From an uncultured bacterium (GTDB lineage: Bacteria; Armatimonadota; HRBIN16), in contig CALJAP010000085.1 in assembly GCA_938027655.1 (NCBI GenBank), positions 1 to 62,709 on the forward strand: a DNA stretch of 62,709 bases, read 5' to 3'. The notes beneath the pieces were generated by a model. The model made no database searches, had not been told where the DNA came from, and saw nothing but the letters and a program-made list of their open reading frames with translations. Shown piece by piece: positions 34,741 to 44,379 of this stretch (positions are counted from its first letter, which is position 1; the number at the start of each line of letters is the position of its first letter). The position numbers and the translations under genes are program-made.

Positions 34741-36014
34741 TTACAAATCCTCTGGCTTTAGAGGCTCTTCGCAGTCTATCCCGGCACCGTACTCGCGTGG
34801 CATGGGTGGCTGTGACGCGCCAGGCTGGGTCCACAGCGCCTCGTTGCGGGCAAAAGGCAGACCCTCGGGATAGACATCTTTACCCCCCGTGTCACAGAAC
34901 AGCCCCAGACACAGCGCACGCTCGCGCAGGCTACCTCGCGCTCCAATGTTACTGCGCCCCAGCGTGATGGAAGGTTGCACTTCGTAACGGTCATCTCCCC
35001 AAGCGTCCCAGAAGATGCCGATACCGTTTGCGTTGCCGGCGCCAAGGCTGAGGCTCGGAGCGCGATAGATGTCGTTACCGCCCGATTCTATCAGCCAGCC
35101 CAGCGAGAAATCATGCCCCGCTCCTTGCGCCATATTCATGGTTGCCAGGTAGCGGTCGTCTCCCGAAACATCCTCCAGAATCCCCACCGCGAAGTGCGCC
35201 GACGCACCCTGTACATACCAGATGCCCTCGTACGTGTCATCGCCCCCGCCGTCGGAGAGGATGCCCAGCCCGTACCAGTAGCCAACACCCTGCCCGAACA
35301 CACCGCACGAGTAACGGTCGTTGCCCGCGCCGTCTACCAGTACACCGACGCCCCCTGCCAGCGAGTGCCCATCGGTGTAATCCGCACGCCTGCCGTAGCC
35401 GGCCCCCTGTGCCATGCTCACGTTGTGCTTGTCTGTTTGTGGCGAAGGGAAGTCCAGAACCCGGTCGTCGGCAATATAGACATCGTTTCCGTCCACATCC
35501 AGCAGTAAGCCGTAACCTTTGGTGCCGCCGTAGCCCTGCGCCATGCTGAAACCGGTACGGCGGCTATCTGCTTCTTCCACGTGGCATCCGGGCGCATCTT
35601 CTGCCCTGCGGCGAGGTATATCTCCGCAATCGCCTCATACAGGGGCTGCTGAAACCCGTCCGCTTTGCGTTTTATCGCTTCGGTAGGATCGCCGATTAGC
35701 GTCCGGCGTGTGCCTTCCGACAGGCGCAGGCTCGCAATAGAAAAGAGGCTTGCCGCGTTGCCCGCGTTCTGTAGACAATCCCGCCGCAGAACCCCTACCA
35801 CAAACGGCACGCGCCAGGGGTCCAGGTGCAGGCTATCGAAAAAGGACAGTCGGTATTCACCTCCGCCGTACAGTTGCAGGTCCAGCGAGTTGAAACGCGC
35901 CGCTTGTTTGTTCAAACCGAGTTGTGCCAGAGCGCGGTCAAAGGCATCGGCGTTACCCCATACGGGCAGGAACAGACATCCTGCAGCGAGTAAGATAATT
36001 TGAAAGGCATGCAT
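34741..36014 (-). pseudogene. Secreted repeat protein interrupted by a frameshift
   Basis: Reading begins at 36014 with a signal peptide (MHAFQIILLAAGCLFLPVWG) and a helical domain. Near 35577-35585 the protein-like frame switches. The 3' part (34741-35580) then encodes seven repeats of the form G-x-G-[IVL]-x-x-D-x-x-G-x-D-x-Y, e.g. GVGVLVDGAGNDRY, GLGILSDGGGDDTY and AVGILEDVSGDDRY. Restoring one base joins the two parts into a protein of about 424 residues. The Asp/Gly-rich repeats look like a calcium-binding beta-roll or solenoid. The shift may be a real mutation, an assembly error or a programmed event. I do not recognise the family. Confidence 0.7.
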
Positions 36015-36063
36015 GGTTTTCTCACAATCATGCTTACATTCCTCTTTCTGGGAGATAAGGGAG

Positions 36064-36681
36064 ATGTCCTGCCTGCAGGGTGAGATACGGACGGCACAAC
36101 AGGAAGACGCTGCCGCGCTGGCGCGTCTGTACGTGGAAGCGTTCGGCTCGAAACTGCACTGGGCGTTCGGTAGATATGTTGATGCGATGCCTGCGGTTGT
36201 GCAGGAGATGTTGATAGCTGAGCAGATGCGCTTGAGCGAGACGCTGGTCGCGGAGGTAAACGGGCAGGTAGCGGGCATGGCAGTACTGCGCCGTGACCCC
36301 ACCCATCGACCGAGATGGCTCATGATATGGCGGCTGGTGCGTCGCCATGTGAAGGGCTGGCGTATCCTCACCGCAACATTCATCATGACCGCTATGTGCA
36401 GTAACCTGTGTACGCCCACCCGTTCCTATCTAGAATCGCTGGCGGTGGACGCACGCTATCGTGGGCAGGGCATCGGTACGTTGCTTCTGGAACGATGCTT
36501 CGAGGAGTCGCGTCAGGCGGGGAAGCGAGAAATCTCGCTGCATGTCGTGGACACCAACCCCCACGCCAAGCGGCTATACGAAAGGATGGGGTTCCGCACC
36601 GTACGGGTGGAGCGTTTCGGGTGGATTGCCTCGCGCTGGATGGGTTTCAGCGCACAGTATTTCATGGTGCGCCCCCTGTGA
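36064..36681 (+). CDS. GNAT family N-acetyltransferase
   Basis: A 205-residue acetyltransferase with the acetyl-CoA loop YRGQGIGTLLLERC and the C-terminal NPHAKRLYERMGF motif that is diagnostic of GNAT proteins. The start codon is uncertain: the ATG at 36064 directly abuts GGGAG, and upstream in-frame codons lack a better site. The acceptor is unknown. It is divergent from the frameshifted repeat protein, with its 5' end about 50 bases away. Confidence 0.88.
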   Translation: MSCLQGEIRTAQQEDAAALARLYVEAFGSKLHWAFGRYVDAMPAVVQEMLIAEQMRLSETLVAEVNGQVAGMAVLRRDPTHRPRWLMIWRLVRRHVKGWRILTATFIMTAMCSNLCTPTRSYLESLAVDARYRGQGIGTLLLERCFEESRQAGKREISLHVVDTNPHAKRLYERMGFRTVRVERFGWIASRWMGFSAQYFMVRPL

Positions 36682-37569
36682 CTACGCACGCGGGTGATGC
36701 TTCCTGTATACTTCGCGCAGGTGGTCGATGCTCACTCGCGTGTAGATTTGGGTGGTATTGATGCTGGCATGTCCCAGCATCTCCTGCACCGCCCGCAGGT
36801 CTGCCCCACCTTGCAACAGATGCACCGCAAACGAGTGGCGCAAGGTGTGGGGGCTAACTGGGTGGGGGATACCGGCGCGTTGTGCATACTGTTTCAGACG
36901 CAGCCAGAACTGCGTTCGCGATAGCGGTGTGCCGCGCTCGCTGAGGAAGAGGTAGTCCTCGCTACGTTTGCCCAGCAACTTCGGGCGGGCAAGGCGCAGG
37001 TAATCCTGCAACGCCGATTTCGCGCTGTCCCCAAAGGGTACCCACCGTTCTTTTGCCCGTTTGCCGAACACGCGCACGAAGCCCTCGCGCAGGTCGATAT
37101 CCTGCAGGCGCAGTGCTACCACCTCTGACACACGCAACCCGGCGGCGTACGCCAGCTCCAGCATCGCCCGGTCGCGCAATCCGATGGGCGTTCCGGTGTC
37201 TGGCTGTGACAGAAGGCTCTCCACCTCCTGACGCGAGAGGGCGCTGGGCAGTTTGCGAGGTATGCGGAACGTGGAAACGGAAGCGATGGTCTGCTCGGGT
37301 AAAACGCCTTCCTGTCGCAGGAAGCGTGCGAACGCTCGCGCCGCACACAGCTTGCGTTCGATGCTGACCTCTGCCAGCCCGCGCTTGCGCAGATGTTGGG
37401 AGAAAGCCAGCAGACCGTTCTCACCCAGAGCCTCGTGCAGGCAATACCCTCGTTTCCGGGAGAACTCGGCGAGCTGGCGCAGGTCACGCGAGTAAGCGTC
37501 CTGCGTGTGGGCAGAGGCGCCTCGCTCCACACGCAGGTAGTGCAGAAATCGGGCAATCTGTTCGTTCAT
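36682..37569 (-). CDS. xerD: Tyrosine recombinase XerD/XerC
   Basis: A 295-residue tyrosine recombinase with a SAM-like N-terminal domain and all catalytic residues: R146 (AGLRVSE), K170 (VFGKRAKERW), H241 and R244 (HTLRHSF), H267 (LGHASI) and Y276 (QIYTRVS). Length and motif spacing match XerC/XerD, which resolve chromosome dimers at dif with FtsK. No integrase-type extra domain and no mobile element surround it, so a housekeeping role is likely. The start overlaps the stop of the thuA-like gene by 4 bases. Confidence 0.93.
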   Translation of the reverse strand: MNEQIARFLHYLRVERGASAHTQDAYSRDLRQLAEFSRKRGYCLHEALGENGLLAFSQHLRKRGLAEVSIERKLCAARAFARFLRQEGVLPEQTIASVSTFRIPRKLPSALSRQEVESLLSQPDTGTPIGLRDRAMLELAYAAGLRVSEVVALRLQDIDLREGFVRVFGKRAKERWVPFGDSAKSALQDYLRLARPKLLGKRSEDYLFLSERGTPLSRTQFWLRLKQYAQRAGIPHPVSPHTLRHSFAVHLLQGGADLRAVQEMLGHASINTTQIYTRVSIDHLREVYRKHHPRA

Positions 37570-38363
37570 TTAGCCGCAGGCTGACCGATGCGGGGCTGCG
37601 GGTTCCTGATGATACCCAGCGCCCAGCGGATGCCCCCCAGCATGTGCTGTTTATACCATTCGCTTTCGATAACATCCTCGCGATGCCCCAGGCCAGTATA
37701 GAACACACGCCCCTTGCCGTAGGGCTTGCACCATATCAACAGGTAGTCGCCCGGCTGCCCCGCTTGTGGATGCCCATCGTTGGGATGCTTGTCCATCGAT
37801 CCCAGCACGTGCAGTTTGGCGCGGTCGTTGTTCTTGAACTCGTAGATTTCGTCAAACACCCTGAAGCGCGGGGCAAGATGCGCCATCGCCGGGTGCTTGG
37901 CGTCCTCTACAATCACCTCCACCTCGCACTGCGCCCCGTGCGTCAGGAACTCTCCACCTAGCATGTCGATGAAAGCGGGTTCATCGTGATAGGTATCCGC
38001 CGCCGCGTGCAGACCGATCACCGCTTTACCCGACTTCACCCAGTTGAGAAACGCCTGCAGGTCGGGAATGCCGATGTTGCCGGTGGTGTTCGAGAAAATC
38101 ACCCCGTCGTACTTTTTCAATCCTTCTGGCGACATCATCTGCTTGACATCCTCGGCGGTGCGGCAGTATTCCACCGTGAACTGCCCAGACCTGTCTGCCA
38201 GCTCGGCAATGACTTTGTCAAAGCTCTTAATCGCTCCCTCGTGACGGAAGCCAGCGGTATGCGATACCACCAGCAGGCGCTTCTTCGCGCGTTGTGCTTC
38301 CGCAGGCACGCTGAAAAGCACCATGACGCCACAGAGCACCAGTATCCACCATGTTCCGTTCAT
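37566..38363 (-). CDS. Secreted ThuA-like (trehalose utilisation) domain protein
   Basis: The start at 38363 follows AGGAGG by 7 bases and gives a signal peptide (MNGTWWILVLCGVMVLFSVPAEA). The 265-residue product is a class I glutamine amidotransferase-like ThuA domain (LLVVSHTAGFRHE, GLHAAADTYHDEPAF, VFYTGLGHREDVIES). Such proteins are common in sugar-degrading bacteria and may oxidise or modify disaccharides. It is coupled to xerD, with which it has no evident functional link. Confidence 0.9.
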   Translation of the reverse strand: MNGTWWILVLCGVMVLFSVPAEAQRAKKRLLVVSHTAGFRHEGAIKSFDKVIAELADRSGQFTVEYCRTAEDVKQMMSPEGLKKYDGVIFSNTTGNIGIPDLQAFLNWVKSGKAVIGLHAAADTYHDEPAFIDMLGGEFLTHGAQCEVEVIVEDAKHPAMAHLAPRFRVFDEIYEFKNNDRAKLHVLGSMDKHPNDGHPQAGQPGDYLLIWCKPYGKGRVFYTGLGHREDVIESEWYKQHMLGGIRWALGIIRNPQPRIGQPAAK

Positions 38364-38843
38364 GCTTCTACCTCCTGCTTGAGGGACGGTTGTTTGTCTA
38401 CCGTGCGAATCTTCCGTTTTCAAAAGGGGGAGTCCTGCAGCTTTAGGAAACGCTTCCTGCATGGGTATAATATTTTATCACACGTGATTATCTAGATACG
38501 AGCGGAGCAGTTCCGTTTGCTGTCATTCCTGTAGCCGCAACCTTCAGGTTGCGTGCCTCTGGCGCAGGCGACGCGGATTATTTGGATGTTGGCAGCAAGA
38601 TTGCTGTCACTCCTGTAGCCGCAACCTTCCGGTTGCGTGCCCCTGGCGCAGGCGACGCGGATTATTTGGATGTTGGGTTGAAATGGTGGGCTATGGTGAG
38701 CAGAAACCTATCTTCACAGGTTTTCCAATCCGCGCAGGCGGATTTTGCTTCCTTCATCGCCCATGATTTCCATCGTGGGGTTCAGCATGGTGAAGACGTA
38801 AAACGGGCTTGCCTGCATCCAAATAACCACGTGTGGCGAACTA
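38364..38843. other. 480-base intergenic region with operator-like palindrome and tandem repeats
   Basis: No supported gene lies here. It holds a TATAAT at 38466-38471 and an ATCAC-AC-GTGAT palindrome at about 38477-38489, which may control the thuA-xerD transcript. The tandem hairpin repeats at 38518-38676 are described separately. From 38680 to 38843 nothing recognisable is seen. Confidence 0.5.
38518..38676. repeat. Two tandem 75-base copies of a hairpin repeat
   Basis: Copies at 38518-38592 and 38602-38676 (period 84) are nearly identical, differing at a few positions. Each contains GCAACCTTCAGGTTGC or GCAACCTTCCGGTTGC, a perfect 6-bp hairpin, then GGCGCAGGCGACGCGGATTA. The layout is that of a REP/MITE-like intergenic element. 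An open frame across it repeats the same peptide and is not credible as a gene. Confidence 0.75.
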
Positions 38844-40181
38844 TCAGTCCCTCGGCATGGTGACTGCAATCGCCACGTTCTGCAGGTACTTTTCCGCCGA
38901 GCGCAACACGTCTTCCCGCTTCACTGCAGCCACTCTGTCCGCAAACTGCCGGTCAAACTGATAGCCCAGCCCAATGCACTCGTACCAGCCGAGGAAATAG
39001 GCACGGTCGCGCACGCGCTGGTGGCGCAGCGCATAAGAACCAATCACCAGCTTCTTGGCTCGCTCCACCTCCTGTTCGGTGGGTGGATTGGTGCGCACCG
39101 ATTGCATCTGTTGCACCAGCGCCTTCTGGACATCATCCACAATCAACACAGGCACTCCCGTTGCGCTGATGCGGTAGGGCGCAATCTCCACAAAGCCAAG
39201 CAGGCAGCTCCCTCCTGCCAGCGGCGGATAAAAAGAGCCAATCTCGTAGCCGATACCCGCCGCATCGCGCAGGTTGGTGAAAATGCGCGAACTCTTGCCC
39301 CGTCCCAGGATGGCGTCCAGCACCGTCAAGGTGGGGTACTCCACAGAAGTGATACCCGGTGCAGGATACCCTGCCATAATATAGGCGGTATTGCCCGCCT
39401 GCTCACGCACCTTGCTGAGGGGTTCGCGCAGGGGGGTAGACGTCAGGCTCGGGCGACGCACCGCACTGCGCGCCTCCCAGCTGCCGAACAGGGTGGTGAA
39501 CTTCTCCACAACGCGCTCAGCAGGCACATTGCCCACCACCACAATCACCAGATTGTCCGGTGTGTAGAAACGGCGGTGAAACTCCTGTAACTCCTGCACA
39601 GTGGCTCGCCGGATATAAGCCGGGTCGCCGGTGAACGGGTAAGCGTAAGGATGGTCCGGCGGATACAACAGCGTTCGCAACGCCATGAAAGTGCTGCGGA
39701 ACTTAGCGGTACGCTCCGCCTGCGCCTCTGCCAGCGTCTCCTGCTTCGCCCGTTCCACCACCTCCGGCTCGAACTGCGCGTTCTTGATACCTTCTGCCAG
39801 CAGCCACGCCGCGTCGTCAAACGCCTCGGCAACAGTGGTAATGGAAATCTCCGTATAGTCGGGCTGCCAGTAGGAGCGTATCTCTCCACCGACGCGCTCG
39901 ATCTCCTGCGCAAGAGTCTGCATAGTCTCGTTGGTGGTGCTGCCGAACAGACTGCGTGAGGTCAGCAAGCCGATGCCGCGTTTATCCTCCGGCTCTGCCC
40001 ACATGCCTACCTTCAGAAACGCCTCCAGAGCAACCACCCGCGCGGATGGCTCGTGTGAGACCACAATCACCATGCCGTTGCTGAGGATGCGCTTCACCGG
40101 CTCGGCGGCAACCCGGTACTGACCCCAAAGCAGTGCTACCCAGAGTGTGCACAGCAGTCTGCCTTTACTCACCACCCGCAT
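38844..40181 (-). CDS. M16 family peptidase-like protein, inactive-type subunit
   Basis: A 445-residue secreted M16 protein. The N-terminal region KVGMWAEPEDKRGIGLLTSRS sits where the HXXEH zinc motif would be, and the motif is absent. The second half (YPAPGITSVEYPTL, GRGKSSRIFTNLRD) matches the C-terminal M16 fold, which has the conserved Arg-Tyr pair of inactive partners. It follows the catalytic M16 gene by 33 bases, so the two probably form the usual heterodimer. A signal peptide is likely (LLCTLWVALLWGQYRVAA). Confidence 0.9.
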   Translation of the reverse strand: MRVVSKGRLLCTLWVALLWGQYRVAAEPVKRILSNGMVIVVSHEPSARVVALEAFLKVGMWAEPEDKRGIGLLTSRSLFGSTTNETMQTLAQEIERVGGEIRSYWQPDYTEISITTVAEAFDDAAWLLAEGIKNAQFEPEVVERAKQETLAEAQAERTAKFRSTFMALRTLLYPPDHPYAYPFTGDPAYIRRATVQELQEFHRRFYTPDNLVIVVVGNVPAERVVEKFTTLFGSWEARSAVRRPSLTSTPLREPLSKVREQAGNTAYIMAGYPAPGITSVEYPTLTVLDAILGRGKSSRIFTNLRDAAGIGYEIGSFYPPLAGGSCLLGFVEIAPYRISATGVPVLIVDDVQKALVQQMQSVRTNPPTEQEVERAKKLVIGSYALRHQRVRDRAYFLGWYECIGLGYQFDRQFADRVAAVKREDVLRSAEKYLQNVAIAVTMPRD

Positions 40182-40214
40182 TTTTTGACAAGCTCCCTTC
40201 CATCCGTTATCGCC

Positions 40215-41519
40215 CTACTCCTTTACCAGCGTCACCACTACCCGCTTTTCGGGGTCGAGGTACTTTTCCACTGTGCGGCGGATATCCTCGGCAGTCACCG
40301 CCAGTACGTTCTTTTCGTACTCGGTGGCGAAGAGGTAGGTATCTATCATTTCGTAGAAGCCCAGCGCGTTCGCTTGCCCTTCGGTAGTCTCTATGCTGAA
40401 GAGATAGTTGCCCAGTATCTCGCGCTTGGCGCGCGCCAGCTCTGTCTCCGTAATCGGCGTCTTCGCCAGCTGCTGTAACGCGCCCACCACCATCGCCTCC
40501 GCCTGCTGGGGATTGCCGCCTTCGGGCAGCTCCACGACAATGCTGAACAGCCCCGGATATCGCTGGGTCAGAAACTCGGTGGTAACGCGCGTGGCAACTC
40601 CCTGTCCGACCAGCAGGCGGGTCAACAGCCCGTCGCGTTGCCCCAGCAGGGCAAGGAGCAGGTCACACGCGCAGACGTCCCTCACCTCTGTCACCGATGG
40701 CGCCATGAAGCCGATGCCCACCACCGGGAAGCCCCTGCGCACCTTGAACTGGGCGTGGCGAGGCGAGTCGGGTGGCGGTTCGGGTTGGGGTTCGGGATCG
40801 GTGATGTCGCGCCTCTGCCACTTGCCGAAGAGCTTCTCTGCCACTGCAAACACTTCCGCTTCGGCGACATCCCCCACGACAACCAGCGAGGCGTTGTTTG
40901 GCACGTAGTACTTGCGGTAGAACTCCACCACTTGCTCGCGCTGGATGCGGATAATGGAATCGCGCGTGGCAGCGACAGGCAGGCGATAGGGATGCTTTTG
41001 AAAGAGCAGTTCTGCCAGCCGCTGGTTCGCATCGCGCACGGGGTCGTCGGCGGCGCGCGCCAGCTCGTCTAGAATAATCATCTGTTCGCGTTCCACATCT
41101 TCGGGGCGCAGCGCGCTGTTTTGCACCGCATCAGCCACCACCTCCAGCGCATTTTGCCAGTATCGGCTGGCGACGGTGGTATACAGGTGCATCCAGTCGC
41201 GCGAGGTGGTGGCATTGAGGGTGGCGCCCAGCTCCTCGATGTCGCGGTCTACCTCACCTCTGCCTCGCTTCGCCGTGCCACGAAACAGCAGATGCTCCAT
41301 GAAGTGCGCTACACCGTTGGTTTCAGCGGTCTCTCGCGCGGAGCCCGCACGCACCCACAGGTCTATCGTCACCAGCGGCGCTTCATGCGCCTCGCGCACC
41401 AGCACGCGCAACCCGTTTGGAAGGGTCTTCAGTTTGATCGATTCAGCAGGCAGGCTATCTGCCGCGGCAACAACCGCCGCCAGCAGCAGAAACCAGCAGA
41501 CGACCACAGATTTGACCAC
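40215..41519 (-). CDS. M16 family zinc peptidase, catalytic subunit
   Basis: A 434-residue secreted peptidase with a signal peptide (MVKSVVVCWFLLLAAVVAAA). The inverted zinc motif HXXEH is HFMEHLLF near residue 88, and the downstream Glu lies in the SALRPEDVEREQ region. M16B enzymes cleave peptides or signal sequences in a clamshell chamber. It is transcribed first, and its non-catalytic partner follows. It is divergent from alaS. Confidence 0.92.
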   Translation of the reverse strand: MVKSVVVCWFLLLAAVVAAADSLPAESIKLKTLPNGLRVLVREAHEAPLVTIDLWVRAGSARETAETNGVAHFMEHLLFRGTAKRGRGEVDRDIEELGATLNATTSRDWMHLYTTVASRYWQNALEVVADAVQNSALRPEDVEREQMIILDELARAADDPVRDANQRLAELLFQKHPYRLPVAATRDSIIRIQREQVVEFYRKYYVPNNASLVVVGDVAEAEVFAVAEKLFGKWQRRDITDPEPQPEPPPDSPRHAQFKVRRGFPVVGIGFMAPSVTEVRDVCACDLLLALLGQRDGLLTRLLVGQGVATRVTTEFLTQRYPGLFSIVVELPEGGNPQQAEAMVVGALQQLAKTPITETELARAKREILGNYLFSIETTEGQANALGFYEMIDTYLFATEYEKNVLAVTAEDIRRTVEKYLDPEKRVVVTLVKE

Positions 41520-41665
41520 AAAACGACTCCTAAGAGAGGATATTCTATAGCCTTATTTATTTCGGCAAGAACAGTGGTTTCACCTGTCTGACGTTTGCTT
41601 GCTTCAGGGGCAGAGGATATGTTATCATCTTTAATCGGATTCCAACTGCCGATAATGAGAGTGCC

Positions 41666-44305
41666 ATGTTAGCTCAGGAGTTACGCGAAAAATACCTGCG
41701 GTTCTTTGAGAGCAAAGGACACAGACGGTTTCCTTCAGATAGCCTTGTGCCCAACGACCCGTCGTTGCTGTTCACCAGCGCGGGCATGGTACAGTTCAAG
41801 CCCTACTTCCTCGGGCTGGCAACCCCGCCCCACACACGGGTCACAACGGTGCAGAAATGCCTGCGCACCACCGACATCGAGTCGGTGGGCGACCACTCGC
41901 ATCTCACCTTCTTCGAGATGCTGGGTAACTTCAGCTTCGGCGACTACTTCAAGCGCGAGGCTATCCTGTGGGCGTGGGAGTTCCTCACTGAGTGGCTGCA
42001 TATCTCACCTGACCGCCTGCGCGTTACCATCTACTTGGACGACGACGAGGCGTACGAGGTGTGGAATCGTGAGGTGGGCGTGCCCGACCGCAAAATCTTC
42101 CGCTTCGGTGAGAAGAGCAACTACTGGCCCGCCAACGCCATCTCGGAGGGTCCGAACGGTCCATGTGGTCCCTGTTCGGAAATCTTTTACGATACCCGTC
42201 CCGACCTGCCTCCCACCCCTGACGGTGTGTGGGACGACGTACGCTGGCTGGAAATCTGGAATCTGGTGTTTATGCAGTACGAACGGCACGACGGCGGCAG
42301 ACTCACCCCTCTGCCACGTAAGAATATCGACACGGGCATGGGGCTGGAACGCACCGCCGCCATCCTCGCGGGCAAGGCGAGCGTGTTCGATACCGACCTC
42401 TTTCAACCACTCATTGCGCGCATTGCCGACCTGAGCGGGCACGCCTACAGCGGTAGCGACTCCACAGAAGATGTTGCCTTCCGCCTGATTGCCGACCACA
42501 TCCGCGCTACCACCATGTCCATCGCCGACGGAGTGCTCCCCTCCAACGAGGGGCGTGGTTACGTGATACGGCGACTCCTGCGCCGGGCGATGCTGCGCGG
42601 GCAGAACGTACTGGGCTTTGACCGTCCCTTCCTCGCCGATGTGGCAACAGCGGTGATCGAAACGCTGGGCGAGGTGTATCCCGAGGTGCGCGAGCGACGC
42701 GATTATGTGCTGCGCACCATTCGCAGCGAGGAAGAACGCTTCCGCCAGACCATTCAGGTTGGTTCACAACGGCTGGCGGAGATGCTTGGGGCGTCCGAAG
42801 TGCAGAGGAGCAAGGTACTGCCCGGCGAGCAGGCGTTCATGCTATACGACACCTACGGTTTCCCCCTGGAGCTGACACAGGAGGTCGCCGCCGAGGCGGG
42901 TATCGGGGTCGATGTAGAGGGCTTCCGTCGGGCGATGGAGGAGCAGCGTCGGCGTGCTCGTGAAGCCAGCGGTATTGCCACACAGTTGTTCGCCATCGCG
43001 GGCGACGCTGCCACCGAACTGCAGAAAACGCTTCCGCCGACAAAGTTCCTGGGCTACCGGCAGCATGAGGCGGAAGCGAAGGTGCTCGCCATTATCCGGC
43101 AGGGAGAACCTGCCACTTTTGCCAGCGAGGGCGAAGAAGTGGAACTGGTGCTAGACCAGACCCCCTTCTACGCTGAGGCAGGCGGTCAGGTGGGCGACAC
43201 CGGATGGATACAGGGAAAAGACTTCCGGTTTGAAGTCAAAGATACCCAGAAGGTGGGCGACCTGTACCTGCACATCGGCATGGTGACGCGCGGACGTGTG
43301 GAGGTGGAAGCCCCCGTTTCCGCCCGCATCGACACGCAACGTCGCTGGCACATCATGCGCAACCACACCGCTACGCATTTGCTACATGCGGCGTTACGCC
43401 AGGTGCTGGGTTCGCATGTGCATCAAGCTGGTTCGCTGGTAGCACCCGACCGCCTGCGTTTCGACTTCACCCATACCAGCGCGATGAGCGAGGAGCAAAT
43501 CGCCGAGGTGGAACGTCTGGTGAACGAGCGTATCCTAGAAGACAAGCCGGTCATGGTACATTGGGACGTGCCGCTTGCGGAGGCGCGGGCGCGCGGCGCG
43601 ATGGCGCTGTTCGGGGAGAAGTACGGCGACACCGTGCGCATGATCGAGGTGCCCGGCGTGAGCCTGGAATTGTGCGGTGGCACGCATCTGGAACGCACCT
43701 CGCAGGTCGGGCTGTTCAAGATAGTGTCGGAGGAAAGTGTGGCGGCGGGCGTGCGCCGCGTCGAGGCGGTCACGGGTTGGGGCGCGTATCAGCTGATGCG
43801 CCAGCAACAGGAGCTGCTGGAGGAAGCGGCGGCGCGTCTGAAATGCGCGGTGTCCGACATCCCTGCGGCGATCGAACGTCTGCAGGCGCAGCGTCAGGAG
43901 ATGGAGAGGCAGATTCAGCAGCTACGCACCGGTGCGGCTGCCCGCTCCATGCAGTTCGAACCCGTCGAGCTGGCGGGGTTGCAAGTGGTTACCGGACGAG
44001 CCGACGGTGCAGACGCGCAGACGTTGGCTTCTCTGGCGGACCAGGCGGCACAGAAGGCATCAGTGGACCTGGTGGTGCTCGCTGCAGCAACCGACGGCAA
44101 GGCGCTGTTCGTGGCGAAGGCGAAACCCTCGGCGGTGGCAAAGGGGGTTCATGCCGGCAACCTGGTGCGCGAGCTGGCGAAAATCAGCGGGGGCGGCGGC
44201 GGCGGGCGTGCCGAGTTCGCTCAGGCAGGCGGGCGCGATGCTAGCAAAATCCCGCAAGCTTTGCAGCAGTTGCCCCTCCTGCTACAGCAGATGGTGGGAA
44301 GATAG
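41666..44305 (+). CDS. alaS: Alanyl-tRNA synthetase
   Basis: The 879-residue length is normal. The class II catalytic core contains HLTFFEMLGNFSFGDYFK and RRLLRRAMLRGQ. The editing domain has HTATHLLHAALR and CGGTHLERTSQVGLF, both with intact zinc ligands. The C-terminal DHHA1 domain ends with a Gly-rich SGGGGGGRAEFAQAGG. It charges tRNA-Ala and edits Ser/Gly mischarging. It is followed at once by a sigma-54 promoter and a noncoding RNA. Confidence 0.98.
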   Translation: MLAQELREKYLRFFESKGHRRFPSDSLVPNDPSLLFTSAGMVQFKPYFLGLATPPHTRVTTVQKCLRTTDIESVGDHSHLTFFEMLGNFSFGDYFKREAILWAWEFLTEWLHISPDRLRVTIYLDDDEAYEVWNREVGVPDRKIFRFGEKSNYWPANAISEGPNGPCGPCSEIFYDTRPDLPPTPDGVWDDVRWLEIWNLVFMQYERHDGGRLTPLPRKNIDTGMGLERTAAILAGKASVFDTDLFQPLIARIADLSGHAYSGSDSTEDVAFRLIADHIRATTMSIADGVLPSNEGRGYVIRRLLRRAMLRGQNVLGFDRPFLADVATAVIETLGEVYPEVRERRDYVLRTIRSEEERFRQTIQVGSQRLAEMLGASEVQRSKVLPGEQAFMLYDTYGFPLELTQEVAAEAGIGVDVEGFRRAMEEQRRRAREASGIATQLFAIAGDAATELQKTLPPTKFLGYRQHEAEAKVLAIIRQGEPATFASEGEEVELVLDQTPFYAEAGGQVGDTGWIQGKDFRFEVKDTQKVGDLYLHIGMVTRGRVEVEAPVSARIDTQRRWHIMRNHTATHLLHAALRQVLGSHVHQAGSLVAPDRLRFDFTHTSAMSEEQIAEVERLVNERILEDKPVMVHWDVPLAEARARGAMALFGEKYGDTVRMIEVPGVSLELCGGTHLERTSQVGLFKIVSEESVAAGVRRVEAVTGWGAYQLMRQQQELLEEAAARLKCAVSDIPAAIERLQAQRQEMERQIQQLRTGAAARSMQFEPVELAGLQVVTGRADGADAQTLASLADQAAQKASVDLVVLAAATDGKALFVAKAKPSAVAKGVHAGNLVRELAKISGGGGGGRAEFAQAGGRDASKIPQALQQLPLLLQQMVGR

Positions 44306-44319
44306 CAAAAATCGAAATG

Positions 44320-44344
44320 TTTTTTTGCTACAATCCTGCAAAAA
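44320..44344 (+). promoter_or_regulatory. Inverted repeat upstream of the sigma-54 promoter of the ncRNA
   Basis: TTTTTTTGC (44320-44328), 9 bases, then GCAAAAA (44338-44344) form an inverted repeat that ends 9 bases before the -24 element. The same arrangement occurs at 56133-56156. It is likely a regulator-binding site shared by both promoters. Confidence 0.6.
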
Positions 44345-44353
44345 CCGCCTCAG

Positions 44354-44369
44354 TGGTACGATTCTTGCT
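44354..44369 (+). promoter_or_regulatory. Sigma-54 (-24/-12) promoter of the ncRNA
   Basis: TGGTACG-N4-TTGCT matches the sigma-54 consensus TGGCACG-N4-TTGCW. The GG (44355-44356) and GC (44367-44368) are correctly 10 bases apart. The predicted start is near 44380, at GGAATGG. It shares CTATATATGG-like sequence after -12 with the promoter at 56166. Confidence 0.8.
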
Positions 44370-44379
44370 ATATATATGG

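Noticed and set aside
36682-37569. Mobile-element integrase
   Set aside because: Length and motifs fit XerC/D, and no att sites, tRNA junction or cargo genes surround it.
38549-38863. Plus-strand frame across the tandem repeats
   Set aside because: It encodes the same peptide twice because it lies on repeated DNA; there is no start signal.
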